NCBI GenBank assembly: GCA_030673805.1
Contig: DAOVIH010000022.1
Span: forward strand, 1 to 15,401
DNA: 15,401 bases
Direction: 5' to 3'
Origin: Candidatus Bathyarchaeota archaeon
GTDB taxonomy: Archaea > Thermoproteota > Bathyarchaeia > Bathyarchaeales > Bathycorpusculaceae
Positions 6,640 to 13,774 of this stretch are shown piece by piece (position 1 is the stretch's first letter; each line of letters opens with the position of its first letter). A program made the translations under genes and the position numbers. The notes beneath the pieces are model-generated. The model saw only the letters and a program-made list of their open reading frames with translations, had not been told where the DNA came from and did no database searches.

Positions 6640-7570
6640 TCCTAATTCGCCTTTCTATGATCAACTTGCGCAGGTGATCTTCTATTCTTATTTTCGGATT
6701 CCAGTGCAGTTCCCTTTTAGCTTTGTTGCTGTCCAACAAGATGGTTCTAATGTCACCCTTCCAGGGAACATTGGTAGTAACAATTTTTGTATTATTTAAT
6801 TCTAGGATTCTAAGAATTGTTTTTGCCAAGTCAATTATTTTCATTGCTTTGCCATAACTCAAATTGTAGGTTTTTCCTACGGCATTGCTTTTGGTAGCAG
6901 ATAATAACAGGGCATCTACGATGTCTGAGATGTGTACAAAATCTCTTGCTTGCTGCCCTGTTCCAATTATTTCCAGTTCTTTTGATTTTTTGGAAAGTTT
7001 ATCTAGAAAATCATCTATGACTCCATGGCATCTTGCTCCATAAACATTGGCGAATCGCACAATTGTCAGGTCCTGACCATACTCTGCGTGGTACTTGTTG
7101 CAGTATTGTTCGCCAACTAATTTGGATAGACCGTAAAAAGAAGCTGGAGCAAGCTCCTGGTTTTCAGGGGTAGGGACCTTTTCGGTATTTCCATAGACCG
7201 CTGCGCTTGAGGTGTAAACCAATTTTGCTTTATCTTTGCGTGCTTTTTCTAGAGCGTTTAGGGTTCCTAGAGCGTTTATTTCAAAGTCTTCTTTGGGATG
7301 CTCCATTGAATATGGCACGATGACTTGGGCTGCTAAATGAAAGATAAAATCTTGTTTTTCTAATCCATCAAGCCTTTTGCTGTCTCTGATGTCGCCCTTG
7401 ACGAAATTCACGTTTCTAGGTAGGTCTTTAATGTTTTCTGGTTTTCCACCGGAAAGATCGTCATAAATTGTTAGGTTAGGAGTAAAATCCAGTAGTTTCT
7501 TACACAGGTGGTAGCCCACAAATCCCGCCCCACCAGTCACCAAGATTCTTTTGTTTTGTAGTTGTTCCAT
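6620..7570 (-). CDS. NAD-dependent nucleotide-sugar epimerase/dehydratase (extended SDR)
   Basis: A 316-residue extended short-chain dehydrogenase of the UDP-glucose 4-epimerase / GDP-sugar dehydratase superfamily. It shows the NAD-binding GGAGFVG (13-19), FHLAAQ (77-82), the catalytic Ser region SSAAVYG (121-127) and Y146-x3-K150 (YGLSK). ARDFVHISDI in the C-terminal half is typical of sugar-nucleotide enzymes. The ATG at 7570 is chosen because GTGAGG stands just upstream and the protein then opens MEQLQNKRILVTGG; an upstream in-frame start would add 12 residues without family support. It is the first gene of a minus-strand operon leading into UbiA (20-nt overlap) and Tes, which suggests, without proving, that its sugar nucleotide serves lipid head groups or surface glycans. 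The precise substrate cannot be told. Confidence 0.88.
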   Translation of the reverse strand: MEQLQNKRILVTGGAGFVGYHLCKKLLDFTPNLTIYDDLSGGKPENIKDLPRNVNFVKGDIRDSKRLDGLEKQDFIFHLAAQVIVPYSMEHPKEDFEINALGTLNALEKARKDKAKLVYTSSAAVYGNTEKVPTPENQELAPASFYGLSKLVGEQYCNKYHAEYGQDLTIVRFANVYGARCHGVIDDFLDKLSKKSKELEIIGTGQQARDFVHISDIVDALLLSATKSNAVGKTYNLSYGKAMKIIDLAKTILRILELNNTKIVTTNVPWKGDIRTILLDSNKAKRELHWNPKIRIEDHLRKLIIERRIRIGQTSN

Positions 7571-7588
7571 GAACCTCACTGCAAAGCC

Positions 7589-7619
7589 TATACCCTTATT
7601 TACCAACGAATAGGGTATA
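7589..7619. promoter_or_regulatory. Inverted repeat in the divergent epimerase/cobS promoter
   Basis: The left arm TATACCCTTATT (7589-7600) and right arm AATAGGGTATA (7609-7619) match over 11 bp with one extra T in the left arm; 8 nt separate them. It lies in the 57-bp gap between the epimerase ATG (7570) and the cobS ATG (7628). It overlaps CTTATTTA (7595-7602), a TATA candidate 26-30 bp before cobS and, read on the other strand as TAAATAAG, a similar distance before the epimerase. A protein bound here would be placed to control both directions. It could also fold as RNA in the epimerase direction only if transcription started further upstream. Function is inferred. Confidence 0.55.
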
Positions 7620-7627
7620 TCTCAAAT

Positions 7628-8425
7628 ATGAACGCTATTAAAACCTTTAGGGATTTAATTTCTTTCCTGACAATAATACCCTTGGCCAAAACTGAAGAGT
7701 TTGTGGTAACTTCAGCCAAATACATGTTTCTATTTCCGGCTGTAGGGGCGTTAATAGGGTTTTTTGCAGCGACATATCATGAGATCAGTGTTTTTTTGGT
7801 TTCCTGGGTCCTTTCTTTTTTCAGTTCCCTCTTCATAATCCAAGGAGATCTAATTTTGAAAGTTGCTGTTTCCGCGATGACTCTTGCTTTCATATTGGTA
7901 TTGACTGGTTTCCAACATTTTGATGGACTAGTTGACCTGGGAAACGCCATCGGTCTTCGCGGGTTAGAAGAAAGACGGACTGTGGCCCACGACTGGATTG
8001 TAACCTATAAGGGAGCTTTTTTGGCTATTTTTGTTGAATTCTTGGCTTTTCTCGGATTATTTTTCATCAATTTAGATTTTGTTTTCAAAGCCCTAATTGC
8101 CTCCGAGGTAGCGGCGAAGTTAGCTATGGTCACGATTGCTTGGATTGGGAAACCTGCACATAAAGGATTGGGCTCTCTTTTCATCGGGAATGTTGAAAAC
8201 AGAAGACGCAACATAATAGCCTACTTAATCTCTTTTCTAATTCTTTTTCCGCTTTTGGGTTTGGCAAGTATTTGGATTGTTCTATTAAGTTTTCTCTGGG
8301 GAGTTTTCATGGAAAGGGTTTCTAGAAGCGTTTTTGGAGGAGTTTCCGGAGACATGATCGGTGCGACTAACGAAACCGCTAGGGCTGTAACCTTGGTTTT
8401 GATGGCTAGTGGCTTGATATTATGA
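7628..8425 (+). CDS. cobS: Adenosylcobinamide-GDP ribazoletransferase (cobalamin synthase) CobS
   Basis: A 265-residue integral membrane protein. CobS joins adenosylcobinamide-GDP with alpha-ribazole or its phosphate to give the complete cobamide, at the cytoplasmic membrane. Family marks are visible: the N-terminal FRDLISFLTIIPL, HFDGLVDLGNAIG at 97-109 with the metal-binding D99 and D103, and GGVSGDMIGATNE at 237-249. Several strongly hydrophobic helices lie between, and the length is normal. The ATG at 7628 has no strong ribosome-binding site but stands about 30 bp after a TATA candidate, so the message may be leaderless; a longer reading from 7562 would run through the promoter and is rejected. 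The stop overlaps the cobY start (ATGA), so the two are coupled. With CobY and CobZ it makes up the lower cobamide pathway. Confidence 0.95.
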   Translation: MNAIKTFRDLISFLTIIPLAKTEEFVVTSAKYMFLFPAVGALIGFFAATYHEISVFLVSWVLSFFSSLFIIQGDLILKVAVSAMTLAFILVLTGFQHFDGLVDLGNAIGLRGLEERRTVAHDWIVTYKGAFLAIFVEFLAFLGLFFINLDFVFKALIASEVAAKLAMVTIAWIGKPAHKGLGSLFIGNVENRRRNIIAYLISFLILFPLLGLASIWIVLLSFLWGVFMERVSRSVFGGVSGDMIGATNETARAVTLVLMASGLIL

Positions 8426-9036
8426 GAATACCTACTTTGATAATGGCCGGGGGCAAAGGCAAACGGATAAGGGGGACAGTTGAAAAGCCCCTATTACCGG
8501 TCTTAGATAAGAGCCTCATAGAACGAACTATTAAAGCCGTCAAAGATTCAGGCCGGATTTCAAGTTTCTACATAGTAACAAGCAAGAACACTCACAATAC
8601 AGAAGAGTGGTGTTTGATGGGTGGCTTCAACGTAATACGGACTGACGGGAAAGGGTATCATTCTGACTTGAAACAAGCGATACTTGAGACACGATTGGAC
8701 GGTCCAGTATTGGTTGTTTCCTCCGACCTGCCAGCTTTAACCGGGAGTTATCTAGACACTGTAGTTTCAACTTATGAAAGTGCGAATAAAGATGCCTTAC
8801 GTGTATTGGTTCCTCTAAGAAGCCGAGTTGAACTTGGACTGTCTTCTTCGTCCAAATCTGAACATCAAGGCAAAATGTATGTCGTCTCTGGAATCAACAT
8901 ATTAAATGGAGCTAAAATTCTAGAAAAAAAACTGGACGAACATACGATGGTTACGGAAAGTCTTGAAGCTTCTTTAAACGTGAACACACCCAAAGATTTG
9001 GAGATTGCTGAGAAACTGTTGAAAGGAACAAAATAG
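8422..9036 (+). CDS. cobY: GTP:adenosylcobinamide-phosphate guanylyltransferase CobY
   Basis: A 204-residue nucleotidyltransferase with a MobA-like fold. CobY is the archaeal replacement for bacterial CobU: it adds GMP to adenosylcobinamide phosphate, making the GDP-activated substrate of CobS. The N-terminus TLIMAGGKGKRIRG (glycine-rich loop 9-16) followed by EKPLLPVLDKSLIE is the GTP-binding signature. VLVVSSDLPALT near residues 95-106 carries the metal-binding Asp. VNTPKDLEIAEKLL at the C-terminus is typical of this group. Length matches CobY. The ATG overlaps the cobS stop by four bases. MobA itself is the main alternative, but the cobS coupling and the NTPKDL ending favour CobY. Confidence 0.93.
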   Translation: MRIPTLIMAGGKGKRIRGTVEKPLLPVLDKSLIERTIKAVKDSGRISSFYIVTSKNTHNTEEWCLMGGFNVIRTDGKGYHSDLKQAILETRLDGPVLVVSSDLPALTGSYLDTVVSTYESANKDALRVLVPLRSRVELGLSSSSKSEHQGKMYVVSGINILNGAKILEKKLDEHTMVTESLEASLNVNTPKDLEIAEKLLKGTK

Positions 9037-9046
9037 GGAATAGATC

Positions 9047-9062
9047 TTCTGAACGCTCAGAA
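9047..9062 (+). promoter_or_regulatory. Hairpin just after cobY
   Basis: TTCTGA (9047-9052), loop ACGC, TCAGAA (9057-9062) is a perfect 6-bp stem beginning 11 nt after the cobY stop. It could protect the 3' end of the cobSY message or be incidental. It has no T-run right behind it, so it is not a bacterial-type terminator. Confidence 0.35.
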
Positions 9063-9108
9063 AGGAATAGGGGGTCAACGATCTTCTCCGTATTTTGAAA
9101 GCAGAAGC

Positions 9109-9128
9109 TTGTTTTGTCTTTTTTCTTT
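9109..9128 (+). terminator. T-rich termination signal after cobSY
   Basis: A 20-nt stretch with 16 T residues, including a run of six T, lies 73 nt after the cobY stop and ahead of the radical SAM gene. T-rich tracts in the coding strand are the usual archaeal intrinsic termination signal. It would separate cobSY from the next transcription unit. Confidence 0.5.
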
Positions 9129-9180
9129 AAAGCCCCTTGGCCGATTTTGAGAAATCTTTAACATCATCAGCCATTCACTT

Positions 9181-9187
9181 CTATATC
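9181..9187 (+). promoter_or_regulatory. TATA-box candidate before the radical SAM/SPASM gene
   Basis: CTATATC is centred about 29 bp before the ATG at 9213, predicting transcription from about 9210 and a leaderless message. A second, weaker candidate (TCTTTAA, 9155-9161) would give a leader of about 30 nt containing GGAAAAG at 9203-9209. The sequence does not decide between them. Confidence 0.4.
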
Positions 9188-9212
9188 ACAAAGCCAGTCT
9201 TTGGAAAAGATA

Positions 9213-10637
9213 ATGAATCCGATAAGATACGACACCTTTTGGAACGCGGTGCTGAGTTTACCATCGACCAAGAAGATGTTAGCTCTATCCCTAGAAACTT
9301 GTTCAAGTTGCAATCTAACGGTTATTGAGACGGCCTTGGATAACTACACTGGGAAAAACGGCAGAAAATGCGGTAAATGTGGTTTCTATTCCACGATTAT
9401 AAGTTTCTGGATAGATTTTCTGGGGCGAAGCATGTCCATTAGAAAGGAGAAGATACAAAAACTGCTAAGTGATCCTTATGCCCGAAGAGCCATTTTAACT
9501 ATTACCCGGACCTTTCGTCACATCGGGATAAGGAAGCCTTTGTCGATCTATGCTCCGTTTCTTGTTGTTTGGGATTTTACCCATAAATGCAATTTGCTTT
9601 GCAGGCATTGCTACTCTAATGCAGGTTCAGGCAAGACTTCAGAAGAAGAGTTGACCACAGATGAAGCTTTGGACGTGGTAAACCAACTAGCAGATTTTGG
9701 AGTAACTGCTCTTGCTTTTTCTGGTGGGGAACCCTTGGCCAGAACAGACTTTTTTGAAGTCGCAAAACAAGCCACTAAACGAGGTTTGTATGTTTCAGTA
9801 GCGACAAATGGAACATTGCTAAACAAAGAGATGGTTAGAAGATTGAAGAAGGCCCGTATAAACTATGTCGAAGTAAGCATAGATGGGGCCAAAGCTGAAA
9901 CACATGATGAGTTCAGGGGAGTCTCAGGGGCGTTTCAGGGGGCTGTTGAGGGATTGAAAAACTGTATTGAAGAAAACTTGTGTGCTTGTGTTGCAACTAC
10001 TGCTACCAAGAGTAACCTTAAAGAAATCCCTGAAGTTTTGAACATGGCCAAAGAAATCGGAGTGGAACGATTCACATATTTCAATTTTATTCCTACCGGC
10101 CGCGGAAAACAATTCCACTCATTGGATCTTCCCCCTGAGGAAAGAGAAAAATTGTTGATCTTTTTGCTCAATAAAATCCTAAATGGGTTTGGAGTTACAA
10201 TCTTGACAACCGCGCCTCAACTAGCAAGAGTTGCTTTGCAGCAGCAAGGAACGAAAGGAGAAATTGCCATGTCACTTGCACATATGCAAACGGCAAAAAT
10301 TGGAAAAGGCGCAGTTGCCCTAGCTGACTTCGTCGGTGGCTGTGGCGCTGGAAGACTTTACTGTTCAATTTCTCCTGGGGGGGATGTTCATCCATGCGTC
10401 TTTCTCCCGATTAAAGTTGGAAACTTGCGAAAAAAACAATTCAAAGACATATGGCAAAATTCAGAAGATTTCAAAATTTTGAGGGTTAGGGCAAACCTAA
10501 AAGGTGCTTGCGGAGAATGTGATTTTAGACTTGTTTGCGGCGGATGTCGCGCAAGAGCTTTTGCGTATCATGGTGACTACCTAGCCTCAGACGTAGGTTG
10601 TCTTCATGCAAAAAAAATGAGTCGTTCACCGGAATGA
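9213..10637 (+). CDS. Radical SAM/SPASM enzyme with N-terminal double-CxxC module
   Basis: A 474-residue radical SAM protein whose substrate I cannot name. The N-terminal extension has two CxxC pairs (C30/C33 and C53/C56), likely a zinc- or iron-binding ribbon. The radical SAM core has C126-x3-C130-x2-C133 (CNLLCRHC), then SGGEPL, VATNGTLL and EVSIDGA. The C-terminal SPASM part has GGCGAGRLYCSISPGG with DVHPCVFLP, then ACGEC with CGGCRARAF, and a final Cys, enough for auxiliary Fe-S clusters. SPASM enzymes modify peptides, heme precursors or other small substrates; PqqE, AhbD/NirJ and sactionine enzymes are relatives. The ATG at 9213 is preferred to a TTG 12 nt upstream. The stop overlaps the start of the DUF362 gene (ATGA), so the two probably act together. 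I see no precursor-peptide gene beside it. Confidence 0.85.
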   Translation: MNPIRYDTFWNAVLSLPSTKKMLALSLETCSSCNLTVIETALDNYTGKNGRKCGKCGFYSTIISFWIDFLGRSMSIRKEKIQKLLSDPYARRAILTITRTFRHIGIRKPLSIYAPFLVVWDFTHKCNLLCRHCYSNAGSGKTSEEELTTDEALDVVNQLADFGVTALAFSGGEPLARTDFFEVAKQATKRGLYVSVATNGTLLNKEMVRRLKKARINYVEVSIDGAKAETHDEFRGVSGAFQGAVEGLKNCIEENLCACVATTATKSNLKEIPEVLNMAKEIGVERFTYFNFIPTGRGKQFHSLDLPPEEREKLLIFLLNKILNGFGVTILTTAPQLARVALQQQGTKGEIAMSLAHMQTAKIGKGAVALADFVGGCGAGRLYCSISPGGDVHPCVFLPIKVGNLRKKQFKDIWQNSEDFKILRVRANLKGACGECDFRLVCGGCRARAFAYHGDYLASDVGCLHAKKMSRSPE

Positions 10638-11587
10638 GACAGATTAAGGTTAAGATTACAGAAATCCAAGGAAACATCCCCAGAGCGCTAAAACAATCTC
10701 TGGAAGATTTTCCTCTCCGAAAAAAAAGAAGAATCTTCTTGAAGCCAAATATATGTACTCCTGAGTATTCACCAGGGGCCGTCACTACTCCTGCTTTGTT
10801 AGCCGAGTTGGTTTGCCTTCTCCGTGACCAGGCTGAAGAAGTGATGGTTGGAGAATCTGACATTTATAACTGCCCATGTAAACGTGCATTCAAAGAAACT
10901 GGAATAGAAACTGCTGTTAAAAAAGCGGGTGGAAAAATAGTTAATTTATCCGAGGACAGTGTTGTTAGAGTAAAAATTAGAAACTCTAAACTAAAAGAGC
11001 TATTTTTGCCAAAAACATTGCTGGATGCGGATTGTGTGATTGATGTGCCAGTGATGAAGACTCATGAATACAAAATCTACAGTGGGGCCCTAAAGAACAT
11101 GTTTGGGTGCATTCCCGATTCTCGGCGCATTTTCCTACATCCTCACCTGGACGAGGTTTTGTTTCAGCTTTATAAAATTCTCAAGCCCGAATTGACAATA
11201 ATGGATGCTATCGTAGCTATGGAGGGGACTGGCCCGACCAAAGGTAAACCAGTTGAAATGGGATTAGTGCTTACAAGCAATGATGCTTTAGCTCTTGATC
11301 TTACTGCAACTGAGCTAATGGGTATAAACTGGAAAACGATTGACTACCTCAATTACATTGCTCAGAAAGCAGAAATTGGAAATGAACAGATCGAAGTAAC
11401 TGGCTGCAAAGTTTCTGATTTCAAACGTGAGTTTGAGCTTCCAAGAGTAGATCTAGCGGTGGCGGCTCAAAAACAAGTCTTTCAGCGTCCGCTACTAACG
11501 AAAGTTTTCTTCGGCTCAAAAGACGTAGTCAAACTCCTGAAAGGAGCAACCATAGCCTACAGAAAGCTAAGGAGAGAACAAAGCTAG
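10634..11587 (+). CDS. DUF362 domain protein
   Basis: A 317-residue soluble protein of the DUF362 family. The family core is evident: IFLKPNIC (35-41), VMVGESD (70-76), DVPVMKTHEYKIYSGALKNMFGCIP (conserved K142-T-H and KNMFG 154-158), DAIVAMEGTGPTKGKP (191-206) and the Asp222 region NDALALD. Many DUF362 proteins carry ferredoxin-type CxxCxxC motifs; this one has none, although C80 and C82 are close together. The biochemical role of the family is unsettled. The start ATG at 10634 overlaps the radical SAM stop as ATGA, better than an out-of-frame extension from 10598. Translation coupling with a radical SAM/SPASM enzyme suggests a joint pathway. Its TAG stop shares the CTAG at 11584-11587 with the convergent GT4 gene. 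Confidence 0.87.
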   Translation: MRQIKVKITEIQGNIPRALKQSLEDFPLRKKRRIFLKPNICTPEYSPGAVTTPALLAELVCLLRDQAEEVMVGESDIYNCPCKRAFKETGIETAVKKAGGKIVNLSEDSVVRVKIRNSKLKELFLPKTLLDADCVIDVPVMKTHEYKIYSGALKNMFGCIPDSRRIFLHPHLDEVLFQLYKILKPELTIMDAIVAMEGTGPTKGKPVEMGLVLTSNDALALDLTATELMGINWKTIDYLNYIAQKAEIGNEQIEVTGCKVSDFKREFELPRVDLAVAAQKQVFQRPLLTKVFFGSKDVVKLLKGATIAYRKLRREQS

Positions 11588-12777
11588 TTCAGAGCTTCTC
11601 TGTAAACTCGGAGAACCTTCTTGACAATAAGGCGCCAATCAAATCTTTCTTCGATGGTTTTTCTCCCAGCTAACCCCATTACTGCTGCTTCTTTGGGATT
11701 ATCCAGAAAACGTAGAATCCTATTTGCCAATTGATTTGAATTGAACGGTTCAACTAGGAAGCCATTAACACCATCTTCAATGATTTCAGGTATTCCTCCA
11801 ACGTTTGTTGTTACGACGGGTAAGCCAGTTGACATGGCTTCCAATATTGCAAAGGGAAGGTTTTCATAAAAAGTTGAAAATGCAAAGATGTCTGCCGCTT
11901 GGTAGAGTTGGGGTAGTTTTTCATCAGGGAAATAACCTGTGAAAACTATGTTCTTTTCCACCCCAAGTTTTTCAGCGTGAGAAATAAGTTTCTTCAATTC
12001 ATTGCTGAGCCCTTTTCCAGATATCATAAGTTTTGCTTTCTTGAACTTCTTAACCACTGCAGGCATACTCTCTATTAGAGTGAACAAGCCTTTCCTGCTG
12101 TACAATCGGCCAACGTACAAAATGGTTTTGTCTTCAGGATCCAAACCTAGCACTTCTTTGGCTTTTAGCTTGTTTATTGTTGGCTTGAATTTTTCAATGT
12201 CAACACCGTTATGGATCACTCGAATCTTATCTTGTTTAACTCGGTAATACTTTAGCAACTCTCTTTTGGTGTATTCGCTAACAGCGATTATTTTATTTGA
12301 GCGTTCAAGCATTCTGTTTTCGAAAATACGCAGGAACCAGTTGAAACTAACCATGAACTTCTCATTTGAGTTGAGTCTCATGTACGGTTCTCTCTTAATG
12401 GCTTCAGCTTCTCCTTTCCAAGTGGAATGGACAGTAGACACAAGCGTTTTTCCGAATTCAGAAGGAACAGCAAAATCCTGAACGAGCGGAAGATTCACAT
12501 GAGTTATGTCTACATCCGAGCTTTCCCTGGATTTGCCTAGCTTTCTAAAGGTGTATCCGGCAAAAAGAAAGGATTTGATAATCGGCACATTGAAGCTTCT
12601 TAGAAATGAAACAGACAGTTGATTATTGACTCTTACATCCTTGCTTTGGCGATACCCTGTTACGATGTAGACTGCGTAGCCTTTTCTCATTAATTCGTTG
12701 GCTAAGTAGTAGACATAGGATCCTGTTCCCCCTGATAGCGGAAGATACTCTGGAGATATAAAGCAAACTTTAGTCAG
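11584..12777 (-). CDS. GT4-family glycosyltransferase with probable CTG start
   Basis: A GT-B glycosyltransferase of family GT4, 397 residues if read from a CTG at 12777. The first ATG, at 12690, would give 368 residues and drop the conserved opening strand and donor loop. The 29 codons upstream of it are in frame, open, and encode KVCFISPEYLP followed by SGGTGSYVYYLANEL, exactly the family's N-terminus. No ATG, GTG or TTG occurs between the upstream in-frame stop (12784-12786) and 12690. GGTGA at 12784-12788 stands 6 nt before the CTG. Other marks (397-residue numbering) are VGRLYSRKG (R224, K229) and the EX7E pair E305/E313 with STGLPVVTTNVGGIPE. The gene overlaps the GT2 upstream by 8 nt. 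Alternatives are a start-codon mutation or a sequencing error. Confidence 0.88.
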   Translation of the reverse strand: MTKVCFISPEYLPLSGGTGSYVYYLANELMRKGYAVYIVTGYRQSKDVRVNNQLSVSFLRSFNVPIIKSFLFAGYTFRKLGKSRESSDVDITHVNLPLVQDFAVPSEFGKTLVSTVHSTWKGEAEAIKREPYMRLNSNEKFMVSFNWFLRIFENRMLERSNKIIAVSEYTKRELLKYYRVKQDKIRVIHNGVDIEKFKPTINKLKAKEVLGLDPEDKTILYVGRLYSRKGLFTLIESMPAVVKKFKKAKLMISGKGLSNELKKLISHAEKLGVEKNIVFTGYFPDEKLPQLYQAADIFAFSTFYENLPFAILEAMSTGLPVVTTNVGGIPEIIEDGVNGFLVEPFNSNQLANRILRFLDNPKEAAVMGLAGRKTIEERFDWRLIVKKVLRVYREALN

Positions 12778-13774
12778 TCTCTTTCACCTGGCTCTTTCCG
12801 GTAACAAAATTGAGGCTAGTGATTGTGGCTCCTGTCAACCACGCAGTGACTCTGATGAAATAGATTGCAGTTAACAAAACTGCTGTTTTATCATTATATT
12901 CTTTTGATATTTTAATAGCAGAGAATAGGTAGTAGCAGAACAGGAGCATTAGAATCCCGGCTGAAACGTACCATAGAGCCCTTAAAGTCCTCGAAAGTCC
13001 GAAAACAAAAAGGAGAATAGAAGATAGTAACAGCGCGGGTTGAATGTTAAGGGTGAAATCAGTTATTTTGTCGCCTTTGATCAACTTTGAGTGTTTGAAA
13101 TAGAGTTTGAGAGTGTTTTTTCCATATTGCATTTGCTGTCTAAAGTATTCGGTTGGGTTTTGTCTGTTGAAATGGAAACATTTAGTACTTGGATCGAAAA
13201 CTATCTTGTAGCCTCTGCTTGTGATTCTAAATCCTAAATCAGTATCATATTGAGAGGGCAAGTTCTCGTCGAAACCGCCGACTTCTTCGATGACCTTCTT
13301 TTTCATCAAAAGGTTCATAGTGGCGATTCGAGAGGCGTACTTGTTCATTCGACTGTATCGATATTTGATGTCGTACCCTATGCTTCGTGACCATATATTT
13401 TCAGTGTTCCATGTCTCAATTCCCCCTGAGACTCCGGCAACCTTGGGATTGGTTAGATGGGGCAGAAGCTTTTTCAACCATTCTTTTTCAACCTTAGCAT
13501 CGGCATCAACGAAACCGATCACTGCAGAACTTGTATTTTTCATCGCGTAATTGTATGCAGCGGGGGCATTAAGGTCGGTCGGTAAGATCTTGACATTATA
13601 TTTTTTCGCTATTTCTAGGGTTTTATCCATGGAGCCTCCATCAGCCAAGATAACCTCAATAGATTCCTTTGAGTATTCTAGTTCCTGGATGGCTTCCAGG
13701 CAAGCAGCGATGGTTAATTGGTTATTGAGTGTTGCAACGATTATAGTAATCTTAGGATGGGGTGCACTCTTCAT
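12770..13774 (-). CDS. GT2-family glycosyltransferase with C-terminal membrane segments
   Basis: A 334-residue GT-A-fold enzyme. The catalytic domain has TIIVATLNNQLTI (10-22), ILADGGSMD (42-50, nucleotide-binding), GFVDADAKV (87-95, metal-binding) and YDTDLGFRI, which takes the place of the usual ED/QxxRW-like acceptor region. About three hydrophobic segments fill the last 90 residues (LLLSSILLFVFGL, LWYVSAGILMLLFCYYLF, and the stretch around ATITSL), so it is membrane-bound. Such enzymes act in exopolysaccharide or lipid-linked glycan assembly. The ATG at 13774 is chosen: it forms TAATG with the stop of the preceding gene and yields MKSAPHPKITIIVATLN, whereas the TTG at 13786 abuts the GGAG directly. 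It is the middle gene of a three-glycosyltransferase operon. Sugar and acceptor are unknown. Confidence 0.86.
   Translation of the reverse strand: MKSAPHPKITIIVATLNNQLTIAACLEAIQELEYSKESIEVILADGGSMDKTLEIAKKYNVKILPTDLNAPAAYNYAMKNTSSAVIGFVDADAKVEKEWLKKLLPHLTNPKVAGVSGGIETWNTENIWSRSIGYDIKYRYSRMNKYASRIATMNLLMKKKVIEEVGGFDENLPSQYDTDLGFRITSRGYKIVFDPSTKCFHFNRQNPTEYFRQQMQYGKNTLKLYFKHSKLIKGDKITDFTLNIQPALLLSSILLFVFGLSRTLRALWYVSAGILMLLFCYYLFSAIKISKEYNDKTAVLLTAIYFIRVTAWLTGATITSLNFVTGKSQVKETD

Noticed and set aside
9137..9328. 63-residue ORF ahead of the radical SAM gene
   Set aside because: It overlaps the N-terminal CxxC region of the radical SAM gene in another frame, lacks a ribosome-binding site and resembles no family; it also does not look like a precursor peptide.
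12266..12481. Small plus-strand ORFs within the GT4 gene (also 12002-12247, 13290-13550 and 13551-13793)
   Set aside because: All are antisense to strongly conserved glycosyltransferase domains with normal codon patterns on the other strand.
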